From DATAVB01 sp040414495 (lineage in GTDB: Bacteria; Actinomycetota; Actinomycetes; Mycobacteriales; QHCD01), in the NCBI GenBank assembly GCA_040414495.1, contig JBEDUI010000114.1:1-19872 (forward strand): DNA of 19,872 bases. Reading direction: 5' to 3'. The stretch's first letter is position 1. Every line of letters starts with the position of its first letter. Positions 13,633-19,872 of the stretch are shown here, piece by piece. The notes below the pieces were generated by a model, which saw only the letters and a list, made by a program, of their open reading frames with translations, made no database searches and was not told the origin of the DNA. A program made the position numbers and the translations under genes.

Positions 13633-15215
13633 TAATTCAGCAGTTGAGATACCTCAGATCGCAGCATTTCCAGCTGCTGGGCGGCTTCCTCGCGCGCCTC
13701 GGCTACCGCCGACCGGACTGGAACGACCACCTGCAGATACGCCTTCAGCTTCGGCTCGGTCCCGCTCGGCCGCAGCACCACCCGCGCCCGACCGGCGGCG
13801 ATTCGTACGACGTCCGCCTCTGGCGCCATATCGTCCACAGTAGACACCGGCTGGTCCAGCAAGGATTCCGGCGGCGCGGCGCGTATCTTCCGCATCGTAG
13901 CCGCGATCAACGCGGTGTCCTCGACCCGCAGCGACACCTGCGCGGTGGCGTACACACCGAATTCGGCCGCGATCTCATCCAACCGATCCAGCAACGTTTT
14001 TCCGTCGGCCTTCAGCGCTGCCGCTAATTCGGCGATCAATAGCGCGGCGGAAATCCCGTCTTTATCCCGGACGATCCTCGGCGCCGCCGCATACCCCAGC
14101 GCTTCCTCGTACCCATAGACCAGATCCGCACCGGCCCGGACGATCCATTTGAATCCGGTCAGCGTTTCGGCATACGGCAGGCCGCGAGCGGCGCACATTT
14201 CGCCCAACAGCGACGCCGACACGATCGTGGTGGCGTAGCGACCCGTTACCCCGCGCCGGATCAAATGGTCGGCCAGCAGAATTCCCAATTCGTCGCCGGT
14301 CAACAACCGGCCCGCGCACGCGACCGCGCATCGGTCGGCGTCCGGGTCGTTGGCGATAACCACATCGGCCTGTGCGCCCAGCGCCAGCGCCGCGTCCAAC
14401 GTCCCAGGCTCCTCCGGGTTCGGAAAAGCGACGGTCGGGAAATCCGGGTCGGGCTCGGCCTGGCTGGAAACCACCTGCGGGGCAGGGAAACCGGCCCGCC
14501 GCATCGCCTCGACCAGCACCGCACCGCCGACACCGTGCAGCGGCGTGTACGCGACGCTCAGGTCGCGCGGGCCGCGTTCCAACAGCCCGCACACAGCGTC
14601 GAGATAGTCGCTGACAATCGCATCGTCGAGCCGTTCGTACGAATCGGAGCGGGGGACCGCCGCCAACCGGTCGACGGCCCCGATCGCCGCCTCGATATCG
14701 GCGTCGGCCGGCGGCACGATCTGCGCCCCGTCGCCCAGGTAGACCTTGTAACCGTTGTCCCGCGGCGGATTGTGGCTCGCCGTCACCATCACGCCGGCGC
14801 TGGCATTAAGCGCCCGGACCGCATACGCCAGCACCGGCGTCGGCAGCGGACGCGGCAGCACCGCCACCGAAAGGCCGGCCCCGGCCAGGATTTCCGCGCT
14901 GTCCCGGGCGAATTCGGCACTGCCGTGCCGGGCGTCGTACCCGATCGCCATCGGACCGCGTACATCACGCGCGACCAAATAGGCAGCCAACCCGGCCGCG
15001 GCCCGGCCCACGACGGCGCGGTTCATGCCCAACGGACCGGCCCGCAGCTCGCCACGTAAACCGGCCGTGCCGAAATGCAACCGGTCGGCGAACCGCTCCG
15101 CCAAAGCCGGAAAATCGCCCGCATCCAGCAGGGCCCGCAACTCGGCCCGCGCCGCGGGATCCGGATCGTCGGCGATCCAGGCCTCGACCCGGTCGCGCAG
15201 GTTCGCCGAGGTCAC
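13632..15215 (-). CDS. pmmB: Phosphosugar mutase (phosphomannomutase/phosphopentomutase-like)
   Basis: A 527-residue member of the alpha-D-phosphohexomutase family. The phosphoserine loop is TASHNP (Ser147), the metal loop NDPDADR (289-295), the sugar-specificity loop GYEEALG (368-374), and the C-terminal phosphate-binding loop LRPSGTEPKLKAY. Length and motifs match actinobacterial PmmB, the neighbour of PNP in M. tuberculosis. In this setting the likely job is conversion of (deoxy)ribose-1-phosphate to the 5-phosphate, linking PNP to DeoC; that is inference, and the sequence also allows hexose phosphates. The GTG start overlaps the PNP stop by four bases (GTGA), so translation is coupled. 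It ends at the bidirectional terminator. Confidence 0.93.
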   Translation of the reverse strand: MTSANLRDRVEAWIADDPDPAARAELRALLDAGDFPALAERFADRLHFGTAGLRGELRAGPLGMNRAVVGRAAAGLAAYLVARDVRGPMAIGYDARHGSAEFARDSAEILAGAGLSVAVLPRPLPTPVLAYAVRALNASAGVMVTASHNPPRDNGYKVYLGDGAQIVPPADADIEAAIGAVDRLAAVPRSDSYERLDDAIVSDYLDAVCGLLERGPRDLSVAYTPLHGVGGAVLVEAMRRAGFPAPQVVSSQAEPDPDFPTVAFPNPEEPGTLDAALALGAQADVVIANDPDADRCAVACAGRLLTGDELGILLADHLIRRGVTGRYATTIVSASLLGEMCAARGLPYAETLTGFKWIVRAGADLVYGYEEALGYAAAPRIVRDKDGISAALLIAELAAALKADGKTLLDRLDEIAAEFGVYATAQVSLRVEDTALIAATMRKIRAAPPESLLDQPVSTVDDMAPEADVVRIAAGRARVVLRPSGTEPKLKAYLQVVVPVRSAVAEAREEAAQQLEMLRSEVSQLLN

Positions 15216-16012
15216 AGCCGGCCGACCACGGCTCCGAGCAGGGTGCCCATCCGGGTTGCGGCGGCCCGACCGGCGGCCAACACCTCGAGGTGATCCAACG
15301 GTTCCCCGGTCATTCCGGCGGCCAGGTTGGTGACCAGCGAAACGCCCAGTACCTCGGCGCCTTCGGCCCGCGCCGCGATCGCCTCCAGCACGGTCGACAT
15401 GCCGACCAGATCGGCGCCCAACGTACGGAAGGCGCGGATCTCGGCCGGAGTCTCGAACTGCGGACCGTGCAGACCGGCGTACACCCCTTCGCTCAGGCTC
15501 GGGTCGATATCGCGGGCCAACTGCCGCAGCCGCGGCGAATACAGGTCGGTCAGATCGACGAACCGCGGCCCGACCAACGGCGTCCGGCCGGTGAAGTTGA
15601 GGTGGTCGCTGATCAGCACCGGCTCGCCGACCGACATGCCCTCGCGCAGACCACCGGCCGCATTGGTCAGCACCACGACCCGGGCACCGGCGGCGGTCGC
15701 GACCCGGACGCCATGCACCACCGCGTCGACGCCATGGCCCTCGTAAATGTGCGTGCGCCCCAACAACACGAGCACGCTGCGCCCGGCGACCTGCACCGCG
15801 CGCGCCACCCCGACCTGCCCGGCGACGGTAGGCGGAATGAAGCCGGTCAGTTCGGTTACCGGTACCTCGGCGTCGGCGACCCCGATCGCGTCGGCGGCCG
15901 GGGCCCAGCCGGACCCGAGGATGATCGCGGCGTCGTAGCGGGCAATGCCGGTCCGGTCGGCCAGATCACGGGCCGCCTGCTCGGCGAGTTTCGTTGTCGT
16001 CTGCTCGGTCAC
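15212..16012 (-). CDS. punA: Purine nucleoside phosphorylase (trimeric type)
   Basis: A 266-residue PNP that splits purine (deoxy)nucleosides with phosphate into base and (deoxy)ribose-1-phosphate. Motifs of the trimeric family are all visible: ILGSGW (phosphate-binding Ser34), GRTHIYEGH (85-93), LTNAAGGL (115-122), HGPQFETPAE (182-191, base-side Glu in this region), VGMST (203-207) and SLVTNLAAG (base-binding Asn229). The common VPE after GMST is VLE here. GTG 16012 (VTEQTTTK) begins the recognisable protein. The frame is open to 16195, but that part is Arg/Ser-rich and overlaps the kinase gene. There is no Shine-Dalgarno sequence, but a TACAGT -10 sits six bases before the GTG. It is translationally coupled to the mutase. 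Confidence 0.95.
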   Translation of the reverse strand: MTEQTTTKLAEQAARDLADRTGIARYDAAIILGSGWAPAADAIGVADAEVPVTELTGFIPPTVAGQVGVARAVQVAGRSVLVLLGRTHIYEGHGVDAVVHGVRVATAAGARVVVLTNAAGGLREGMSVGEPVLISDHLNFTGRTPLVGPRFVDLTDLYSPRLRQLARDIDPSLSEGVYAGLHGPQFETPAEIRAFRTLGADLVGMSTVLEAIAARAEGAEVLGVSLVTNLAAGMTGEPLDHLEVLAAGRAAATRMGTLLGAVVGRL

Positions 16013-16018
16013 GGCGGC

Positions 16019-16024
16019 ACTGTA
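16019..16024 (-). promoter_or_regulatory. Candidate leaderless -10 element of the PNP gene
   Basis: TACAGT on the minus strand, exactly six bases before the GTG start, with no Shine-Dalgarno sequence. This is the classical arrangement for leaderless transcripts in mycobacteria and streptomycetes. It would give PNP-mutase its own promoter in the 52-base gap after the kinase gene. No convincing -35 box is visible. Confidence 0.45.
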
Positions 16025-16064
16025 CCGCCCGAACGGGCCCGAAGTCCGTACGTTACTGCCGCAC

Positions 16065-18680
16065 TTATTGCCGAACAGCGAAGGTTTTCGCCGCCTCGTT
16101 GAACATCGGCAACGTCGCCTGGTACTGGGCCTCCGGCGCCGAGACGTAGATGCCGTACGTCGAGGAGCCAACCGTGAACGAGCGGTACAACACATGCCGA
16201 ACGTCCTGCGAACCGCGGTCGTACGTGAACTCCCAGTCCGCCGCCGGGTAGCCCCGGTAGCTGGCCTGCTTGATCGCGATCTGGTGGTACCCCTGATGGG
16301 TGGCGGCGAACTGCGTCTCGGCGCTCTTGAAACCGGAGACCAGGTCCCCGGTGGCCTCGACGTTCACCACGAACCGGACGAACCGATCGCCCTTCGGGTC
16401 GTTGAAGTCCAATACGCCGCTGCTCTGTGGGTCCGGTCGCCAACTGGTCGGTACCGAGGCCGAGAAGTGCTGCCCGTGGTACGTCTTGTACCCGGCTGCC
16501 GCGGGGGCGGTGCTCTTCGCGGTCGTGCTCTTGGCGCCGCCGCTCGTCGGCTGCCCGGCGCTGGCGGTGTTGGCCGGCGCGGACGAACTGGAGCCGGTCG
16601 GCTTGCTCTTGTCGCCGGTGAAGTGGCCCACCAGCCAGTAACCGCCGTAGCCGGCGATGCACAGCACGATGATCGCGATGATGATGCCGACCGTTCGGCC
16701 CGAATGCCCACGGTCCGAATCGACGTCAGGCCGGCGACGCGGCGGCTCATCGAAGAAGCCCGGCATCTGCTGGGTCCGCGAACCTTGGTTGTCGCCACGC
16801 AGGTTGAGCGCCGCCAGGCCACCATCGTCGTCGCGATAGGGCGCGGGTCGGCGGTCGCGCTGCGGCATTCCAGGCTCCTGCATTCCGGGCTGCGGCATTC
16901 CGGGTTGGGGCATTCCGGGTTGGGGCATTCCGGTCTGCTGCGGAGGCACCGGTTTTGGCGGCATGCTGGGGTTCCACGAGAAGTTCTGCGGACCGACCGG
17001 TCGCAGCGCCTGGGTACGCCATGGCTCGGAGCCGAAGTCGTCCTCGATCCCGTCCAGGCTGTCGATCGCATCCGGATCGAACCCTTCCAGGTGCGCGAGC
17101 GGATGCGCGTACTTGGGCTTGGCGGGCTTTTCCTCTGCGGCCGGCTTTTCCGCCTCGGCCGGACGATTTTCGGTCAGCTTGGGGATGACGGCGGTGTCAT
17201 CGTCATGGTCCTCGCCCGAATCGCTTACCGGCGTGGGCAACTCGAAGTCGACCGGAGTGGGCGTGGCCCGCTCGATCGGCGATTGGTACGACGGCGCGTC
17301 GAAATCCATCGCCGGTGGTTCAGGCTGCGCGGACTCCTGTGGTTCCTCGGCCGGGTCGGTCGGCTGGGGAGAGGGAGTGGGTCCGGGAGTGGGTCCGGGA
17401 GTGGGTATCGCGGCCGGCAGGAGCGGCGGCGCCGCGAAGTCCATCGCCGGGTGGTCGGCCGTGTCGTCAGCCGGGGCGAGCAGTTGCCCGCCGACCGGTG
17501 TCGCGGCACCGTTGACCGGCGCATCGTTGACCAGATCCAGCCGGTCCCAGGCCGGGGTCGGGTCGATGAAATCCGGATCCGGCTCCGGATCGGCCGCCGG
17601 AGCCTCCACGGGCGGGACCGCCGAGCCGTTGACGGGCGCGCTGGACCCGTTCAGCGGGACCGATCCGTTCAGGAATCCGTTGACCGGCGTCGTACCGTTC
17701 ACCGGCCCTACTCCGCCGCCCGGTGGGTCGATCGGCATCGGGGCGGAGACCGGAGCCGACGGCGCCGGCGCGGGGGCGTTCGAACGTTCCCGGTCGAACG
17801 CGCGCAACGCATCCAGCAACAGGTGTCGCGCCTTGACCGTGTCCAGCCGGCGGCGCGGGTCCTTGTTCAATAGGCCGTCGATGACCGGGGCCAGCGGACC
17901 GGCCCGACCGGTGTTCGGCGTCGGGTCGGAGACGACCGAATGCAGGGTCGCCATCGGATCGCCGGCATCGAACGGCGCCCGGGCCTCGACCGCCGCGTAC
18001 AGAGTCGCGCCCAGGCCCCACATGTCGGCCGGCGGACCGGCGGCCGCGCCCTGGACGACCTCGGGCGGGATGTACGACGGCGAGCCGACGAGCATGCCGG
18101 CGCCGGTGATTGGTGAATCGCCGGCCGTGCGGGCGATTCCGAAGTCGGTCAGCTTGATCCGGCCGTCGTCGGTGAGCAGCAGGTTGCTCGGCTTGACGTC
18201 GCGGTGCGTGATGCCGGCGCGGTGGGCCGCTTCCAGCGCGCCGAGTACGGCCAGCGCCAGGGTGGCGATCCGGGAGAGTGGCAGCGGTCCGTCGGCGCGG
18301 ATCACGTCGGCGAGGCTGCGCGAGTTGACCAGCTCCATCACGACCCAGGGGTGGTCGTCCTCCTCGACCAGGTCGTAGAAGGCGATCACGTTCGGGTGGG
18401 CGAGCTGGGAGATGGCCCGGGCCTCGCGCTGGGCGCGTTCCCGGGAGACAGCACGATCGTGCTCCGACATGTCAGCAGGAAGTAAGACTTCCTTCACCGC
18501 TACTTTACGATGTACAGCGAGGTCGTACGCCTCCCAGACCACACCCATCGTGCCGCGGCCAAGCTGCGCGATCAGGTGGTATCGGCGGGCGAGCACGCGA
18601 ACGCCCCCGGGCGGCGGCGTGGGGCCACCAGCTCCGGGGCTTTGACGCACGGTATGTGCGCCATGCCTGGGCGTAGTCAT
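16065..18680 (-). CDS. Transmembrane serine/threonine protein kinase (STPK2) with long disordered linker
   Basis: An 871-residue PknB-type receptor kinase. The kinase domain covers ~30-300: glycine loop LGRGTMGVVW, Lys63 (VAVKE), Glu86, HRDVKPSN (159-166), DFG (179-181) and SPSYIPPE, a PPE in place of the usual APE. A very long (~360 residues) Pro/Asn/Gly-rich linker holds repeated PVNG/PLNG, PGPT and MPQPG motifs. One membrane helix (~664-685, VGIIIAIIVLCIAGYGGYW) is followed by a Ser/Thr/Ala-rich stalk and a 139-residue outer domain (733-871). That domain is homologous to the lipoprotein at 3025-3633 (shared ADWEFT, VRHVxxR, YxxYxSAP). ATG 18680 has GGAA five bases upstream. It lies upstream of PNP and mutase on the same strand, 52 bases apart, and may partly co-transcribe with them. 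Confidence 0.95.
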   Translation of the reverse strand: MTTPRHGAHTVRQSPGAGGPTPPPGGVRVLARRYHLIAQLGRGTMGVVWEAYDLAVHRKVAVKEVLLPADMSEHDRAVSRERAQREARAISQLAHPNVIAFYDLVEEDDHPWVVMELVNSRSLADVIRADGPLPLSRIATLALAVLGALEAAHRAGITHRDVKPSNLLLTDDGRIKLTDFGIARTAGDSPITGAGMLVGSPSYIPPEVVQGAAAGPPADMWGLGATLYAAVEARAPFDAGDPMATLHSVVSDPTPNTGRAGPLAPVIDGLLNKDPRRRLDTVKARHLLLDALRAFDRERSNAPAPAPSAPVSAPMPIDPPGGGVGPVNGTTPVNGFLNGSVPLNGSSAPVNGSAVPPVEAPAADPEPDPDFIDPTPAWDRLDLVNDAPVNGAATPVGGQLLAPADDTADHPAMDFAAPPLLPAAIPTPGPTPGPTPSPQPTDPAEEPQESAQPEPPAMDFDAPSYQSPIERATPTPVDFELPTPVSDSGEDHDDDTAVIPKLTENRPAEAEKPAAEEKPAKPKYAHPLAHLEGFDPDAIDSLDGIEDDFGSEPWRTQALRPVGPQNFSWNPSMPPKPVPPQQTGMPQPGMPQPGMPQPGMQEPGMPQRDRRPAPYRDDDGGLAALNLRGDNQGSRTQQMPGFFDEPPRRRPDVDSDRGHSGRTVGIIIAIIVLCIAGYGGYWLVGHFTGDKSKPTGSSSSAPANTASAGQPTSGGAKSTTAKSTAPAAAGYKTYHGQHFSASVPTSWRPDPQSSGVLDFNDPKGDRFVRFVVNVEATGDLVSGFKSAETQFAATHQGYHQIAIKQASYRGYPAADWEFTYDRGSQDVRHVLYRSFTVGSSTYGIYVSAPEAQYQATLPMFNEAAKTFAVRQ
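16864..16938 (-). repeat. Five 15-bp tandem repeats in the STPK2 linker
   Basis: Five in-frame units of the form GGCATTCCGGGTTGG (plus strand) encode the MPQPG pentapeptide repeat in the kinase linker. Two central copies are identical, implying recent duplication or slippage. Copy number may differ between strains. Confidence 0.85.
17373..17408 (-). repeat. Three 12-bp tandem repeats in the STPK2 linker
   Basis: Three consecutive GGGAGTGGGTCC units (the last ends AT instead of CC) encode PGPT repeats within the disordered linker. They are in frame and neutral to the reading frame. Confidence 0.75.
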
Positions 18681-18813
18681 CGGCTTCCTTCTTACCTCAC
18701 TGCGTCTGTTCGGGTCCCCTTGTCAGACAAGACGGTCATGATCGGACCTGATGACGCCGGTTCCGATCGACGATCGCTTGCCAGTGGCCGCCGGTGACAG
18801 ACAGCGCAGTGAC

Positions 18814-18843
18814 AGCTTAAAGGCACCAACCGGTAGCTGTCGC
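18814..18843 (-). promoter_or_regulatory. Weak candidate promoter of STPK2
   Basis: On the minus strand, GCGACA (18843-18838) and TAAGCT (18819-18814) are 18 bases apart. A transcript from here would carry a ~130-base leader. Two GTGACAG repeats (plus strand, first bases 15 apart) lie just downstream and could be an operator. The match is weak. Confidence 0.25.
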
Positions 18844-19080
18844 CCGTTGCTCCACTAGGGTGCTTCGCCGGACCTGAGGGGTACTGCCGGTTTGTGGCAA
18901 GATTCATGCCGTACGACCGTTATTTCCCGCGTACTTTGTCGGAATTTTGGCTGCGCTGGGTGGGTGAAACCAAACACTGAGTGGTCAGCAAAGCCGATCA
19001 CACCGAGCTGACTGCCGGGTCGGTATGGGCCTCGCACCGTTCTGTCGGGGCCGCTTGTCCGGTTGCGGCAGTGTCTCCTG

Positions 19081-19371
19081 TGGCCGATCGAGGCAGGACG
19101 ATCGTGCGGGCAATCCGGCGGTGCCGATCGTGCGGGCGGATCCGGCAGTCGATCTGGTGGGCCGATCCCGCAACCGATTGTGCGGGGCCGATCCCGCAAC
19201 CGATTGTGCGGGCCGACCGCGGGGTCGAATCGGCGACCGATCGAGGCACGGCTACCGGTGCGGGCCGATCCGGTGGCGATCCGGCGCAACGATCCGACGG
19301 GCCCACCTGCGGGCCCGTCGCGGGGCCGAACTCGGCGGCCGATCGTGCGGGCCGATCCGGTGGACCGATCT
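19081..19371. repeat. GATC-dense degenerate repeat array
   Basis: About 290 bases carry 14 GATC sites, mostly within variants of GCCGATCGTGCGGGC or GCCGATCCGGTGG, irregularly spaced. At this base composition about one GATC would be expected. The units are degenerate, which argues for an old array of short sites or a decayed tandem repeat. No gene or known repeat class is recognisable. Confidence 0.75.
19161..19212 (+). repeat. Perfect 26-bp tandem duplication
   Basis: Two identical, directly adjacent 26-base units (19161-19186 and 19187-19212), each beginning GCCGATCCCGCAACC and ending TGTGCGGG. They lie within the GATC-dense array and are its most recent-looking duplication. Confidence 0.9.
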
Positions 19372-19395
19372 TGTCTTCGTGACCTGCTTTTTCTT

Positions 19396-19445
19396 GATCG
19401 TGAGTCGATTTGGTGCCGAAATCGGTAACAAATCCACTCACGATC
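19396..19445. repeat. 17-bp inverted repeat (hairpin)
   Basis: Arms 19396-19412 (GATCGTGAGTCGATTTG) and 19429-19445 pair with one mismatch around a 16-base centre. It is not followed by a T-tract in either direction, so it is not a typical intrinsic terminator. It resembles a REP-like or operator palindrome. The AT-rich sequence GCTTTTTCTT adjoins its left side. Confidence 0.8.
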
Positions 19446-19541
19446 ATGGTCGGCGGCTGCCAAAGCGCTGGCCGTTGCCGACGGACAGCGCACCCAACCG
19501 CTTGGGACGCGACCGTTCGCCCAATCGCTCGTCCCGTACCC

Positions 19542-19579
19542 GACCGCCGACTGCGTACCCGACCGCTGGCCCCGTGCCC
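19542..19579 (+). repeat. Two degenerate copies of the 19-bp repeat
   Basis: GACCGCCGACTGCGTACCC (19542-19560) differs by one base from the tandem unit at 19775 onward, and the next 19 bases (19561-19579) are a more diverged copy. This shows the 19-bp family is dispersed, with an isolated satellite copy ~200 bases from the main array. Confidence 0.75.
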
Positions 19580-19640
19580 ACGCATACGCGGCGCGGCGCG
19601 CCCGACGGCTCGACCAAAAACGCAAAGCCCTGACCTCATT

Positions 19641-19713
19641 TGCAGCGACCGTGACACCAGGGTTGGTTGATCGGCGCCGCAACAGCCCTTACTGCACCGA
19701 CCGTGACACCAGG
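19641..19713 (+). repeat. Direct repeat with CGACCGTGACACCAGG core
   Basis: The 16-base core CGACCGTGACACCAGG is identical at 19646-19661 and 19698-19713, 52 bases apart. Similarity extends upstream (TGCA plus one mismatched base), giving 21 bases with one mismatch. No gene is associated; it could be a pair of binding sites. Confidence 0.8.
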
Positions 19714-19774
19714 ACGGTTTTTCCGCCGAATTTCCGCCCTCACGTCACGTTCGCTGCACATACACGGCGCAGCG

Positions 19775-19872
19775 GACCGCCGACTGCGTGCCCGACCGCC
19801 GACTGCGTGCCCGACCGCCGGCTGCGTGCCCGACCGCCGACTGCGTGCCCGACCGCCGACTGCGTGCCCGAC
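19775..19872 (+). repeat. 19-bp tandem repeat array, continuing past the window end
   Basis: Five complete head-to-tail units of GACCGCCGACTGCGTGCCC start at 19775, 19794, 19813, 19832 and 19851, followed by the first three bases of a sixth. Only the third unit differs (one A to G). The 19-base period is not a multiple of three and there are no spacers, so it is neither coding nor CRISPR. It is a minisatellite-like array. Confidence 0.93.

Larger units (their letters stand above)
18681..19872. other. Gene-free, repeat-rich region upstream of STPK2
   Basis: No frame here looks like a protein: all long frames are Arg/Pro/Gly/Ser-rich, follow the DNA repeats in several frames at once, lack ribosome binding sites and match no motif. 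No tRNA or rRNA fold was seen. 18681-19080 has ordinary intergenic composition with AT-richer patches near 18900-18990. From ~19081 on it is built from several repeat families listed separately. Confidence 0.7.

Noticed and set aside
16013..16195. Longer N-terminus for PNP
   Set aside because: The extension is Arg/Ser-rich, overlaps the kinase 3' end in another frame, and PNP homology begins at GTG 16012.
18795..18845. Small RNA or tRNA from the GACAGCT/AGCTGTC hairpin
   Set aside because: Only a 7-bp stem with a long loop, no terminator and no tRNA cloverleaf.
19396..19445. Intrinsic terminator
   Set aside because: No T-tract follows the hairpin on either strand; the T-rich run lies before the left arm on the plus strand.
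19025..19633. Possible 202-residue protein in the repeat region (and 275- and 219-residue frames on the other strand)
   Set aside because: Arg/Pro/Gly/Ser-rich translations that simply follow the DNA repeats in several frames, with no ribosome binding site and no motif.
19775..19872. CRISPR array
   Set aside because: Repeats are directly abutting 19-bp units with no spacers, and no cas genes are near.

Overview
The window is high-GC DNA with GTG and TTG starts, lipoproteins, proline-rich receptor kinases and actinobacterial gene families, so it is from an actinomycete chromosome. The genus cannot be fixed from sequence alone. The order PNP-mutase facing upp matches the deoD-pmmB/upp locus of Mycobacterium tuberculosis (Rv3307-Rv3309c), which supports the phylum call.

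Layout. (1) 1-3038: the 3' part of a MarR-GNAT fusion gene, then a sigma-70 family (ECF-type) factor on the minus strand, divergent from a transmembrane Ser/Thr kinase (STPK1). (2) 3025-4844, minus strand: a duplicated-domain protein of unknown function and a small lipoprotein. A 0.2 kb MITE-like element with 19-bp terminal inverted repeats lies between them and appears to have split a former two-gene operon at the TA of a stop codon. (3) 4935-8193, minus strand: deoC, an active aldehyde dehydrogenase and a short ALDH pseudoenzyme, tightly coupled. (4) 8334-12493, plus strand: a secreted protein built like an S8 peptidase without its protease domain, a secreted S53-type peptidase, and upp. (5) 12566-13588: an aldo/keto reductase, ending at a strong bidirectional terminator. 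(6) 13632-18680, minus strand: a second large receptor kinase (STPK2), purine nucleoside phosphorylase and a phosphosugar mutase. (7) 18681-19872: about 1.2 kb without a credible gene, holding several repeat families, including a GATC-dense array and a 19-bp tandem repeat that runs off the end.

How it works together. PNP releases (deoxy)ribose-1-phosphate, the mutase can convert it to the 5-phosphate, DeoC cleaves deoxyribose-5-phosphate to glyceraldehyde-3-phosphate and acetaldehyde, and the ALDH pair can oxidise the acetaldehyde. Upp salvages uracil. This is a nearly complete nucleoside salvage and catabolism block. It is flanked by signalling genes that share one extracytoplasmic domain: the sensor domain of STPK2, the stand-alone lipoprotein and, more distantly, the sensor of STPK1 are recognisably related.

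The best candidates for something new are this shared sensor/lipoprotein domain, the reconstructable MITE insertion, the S8-like protein without a catalytic domain paired with an S53 peptidase, and the GATC-dense repeat array.
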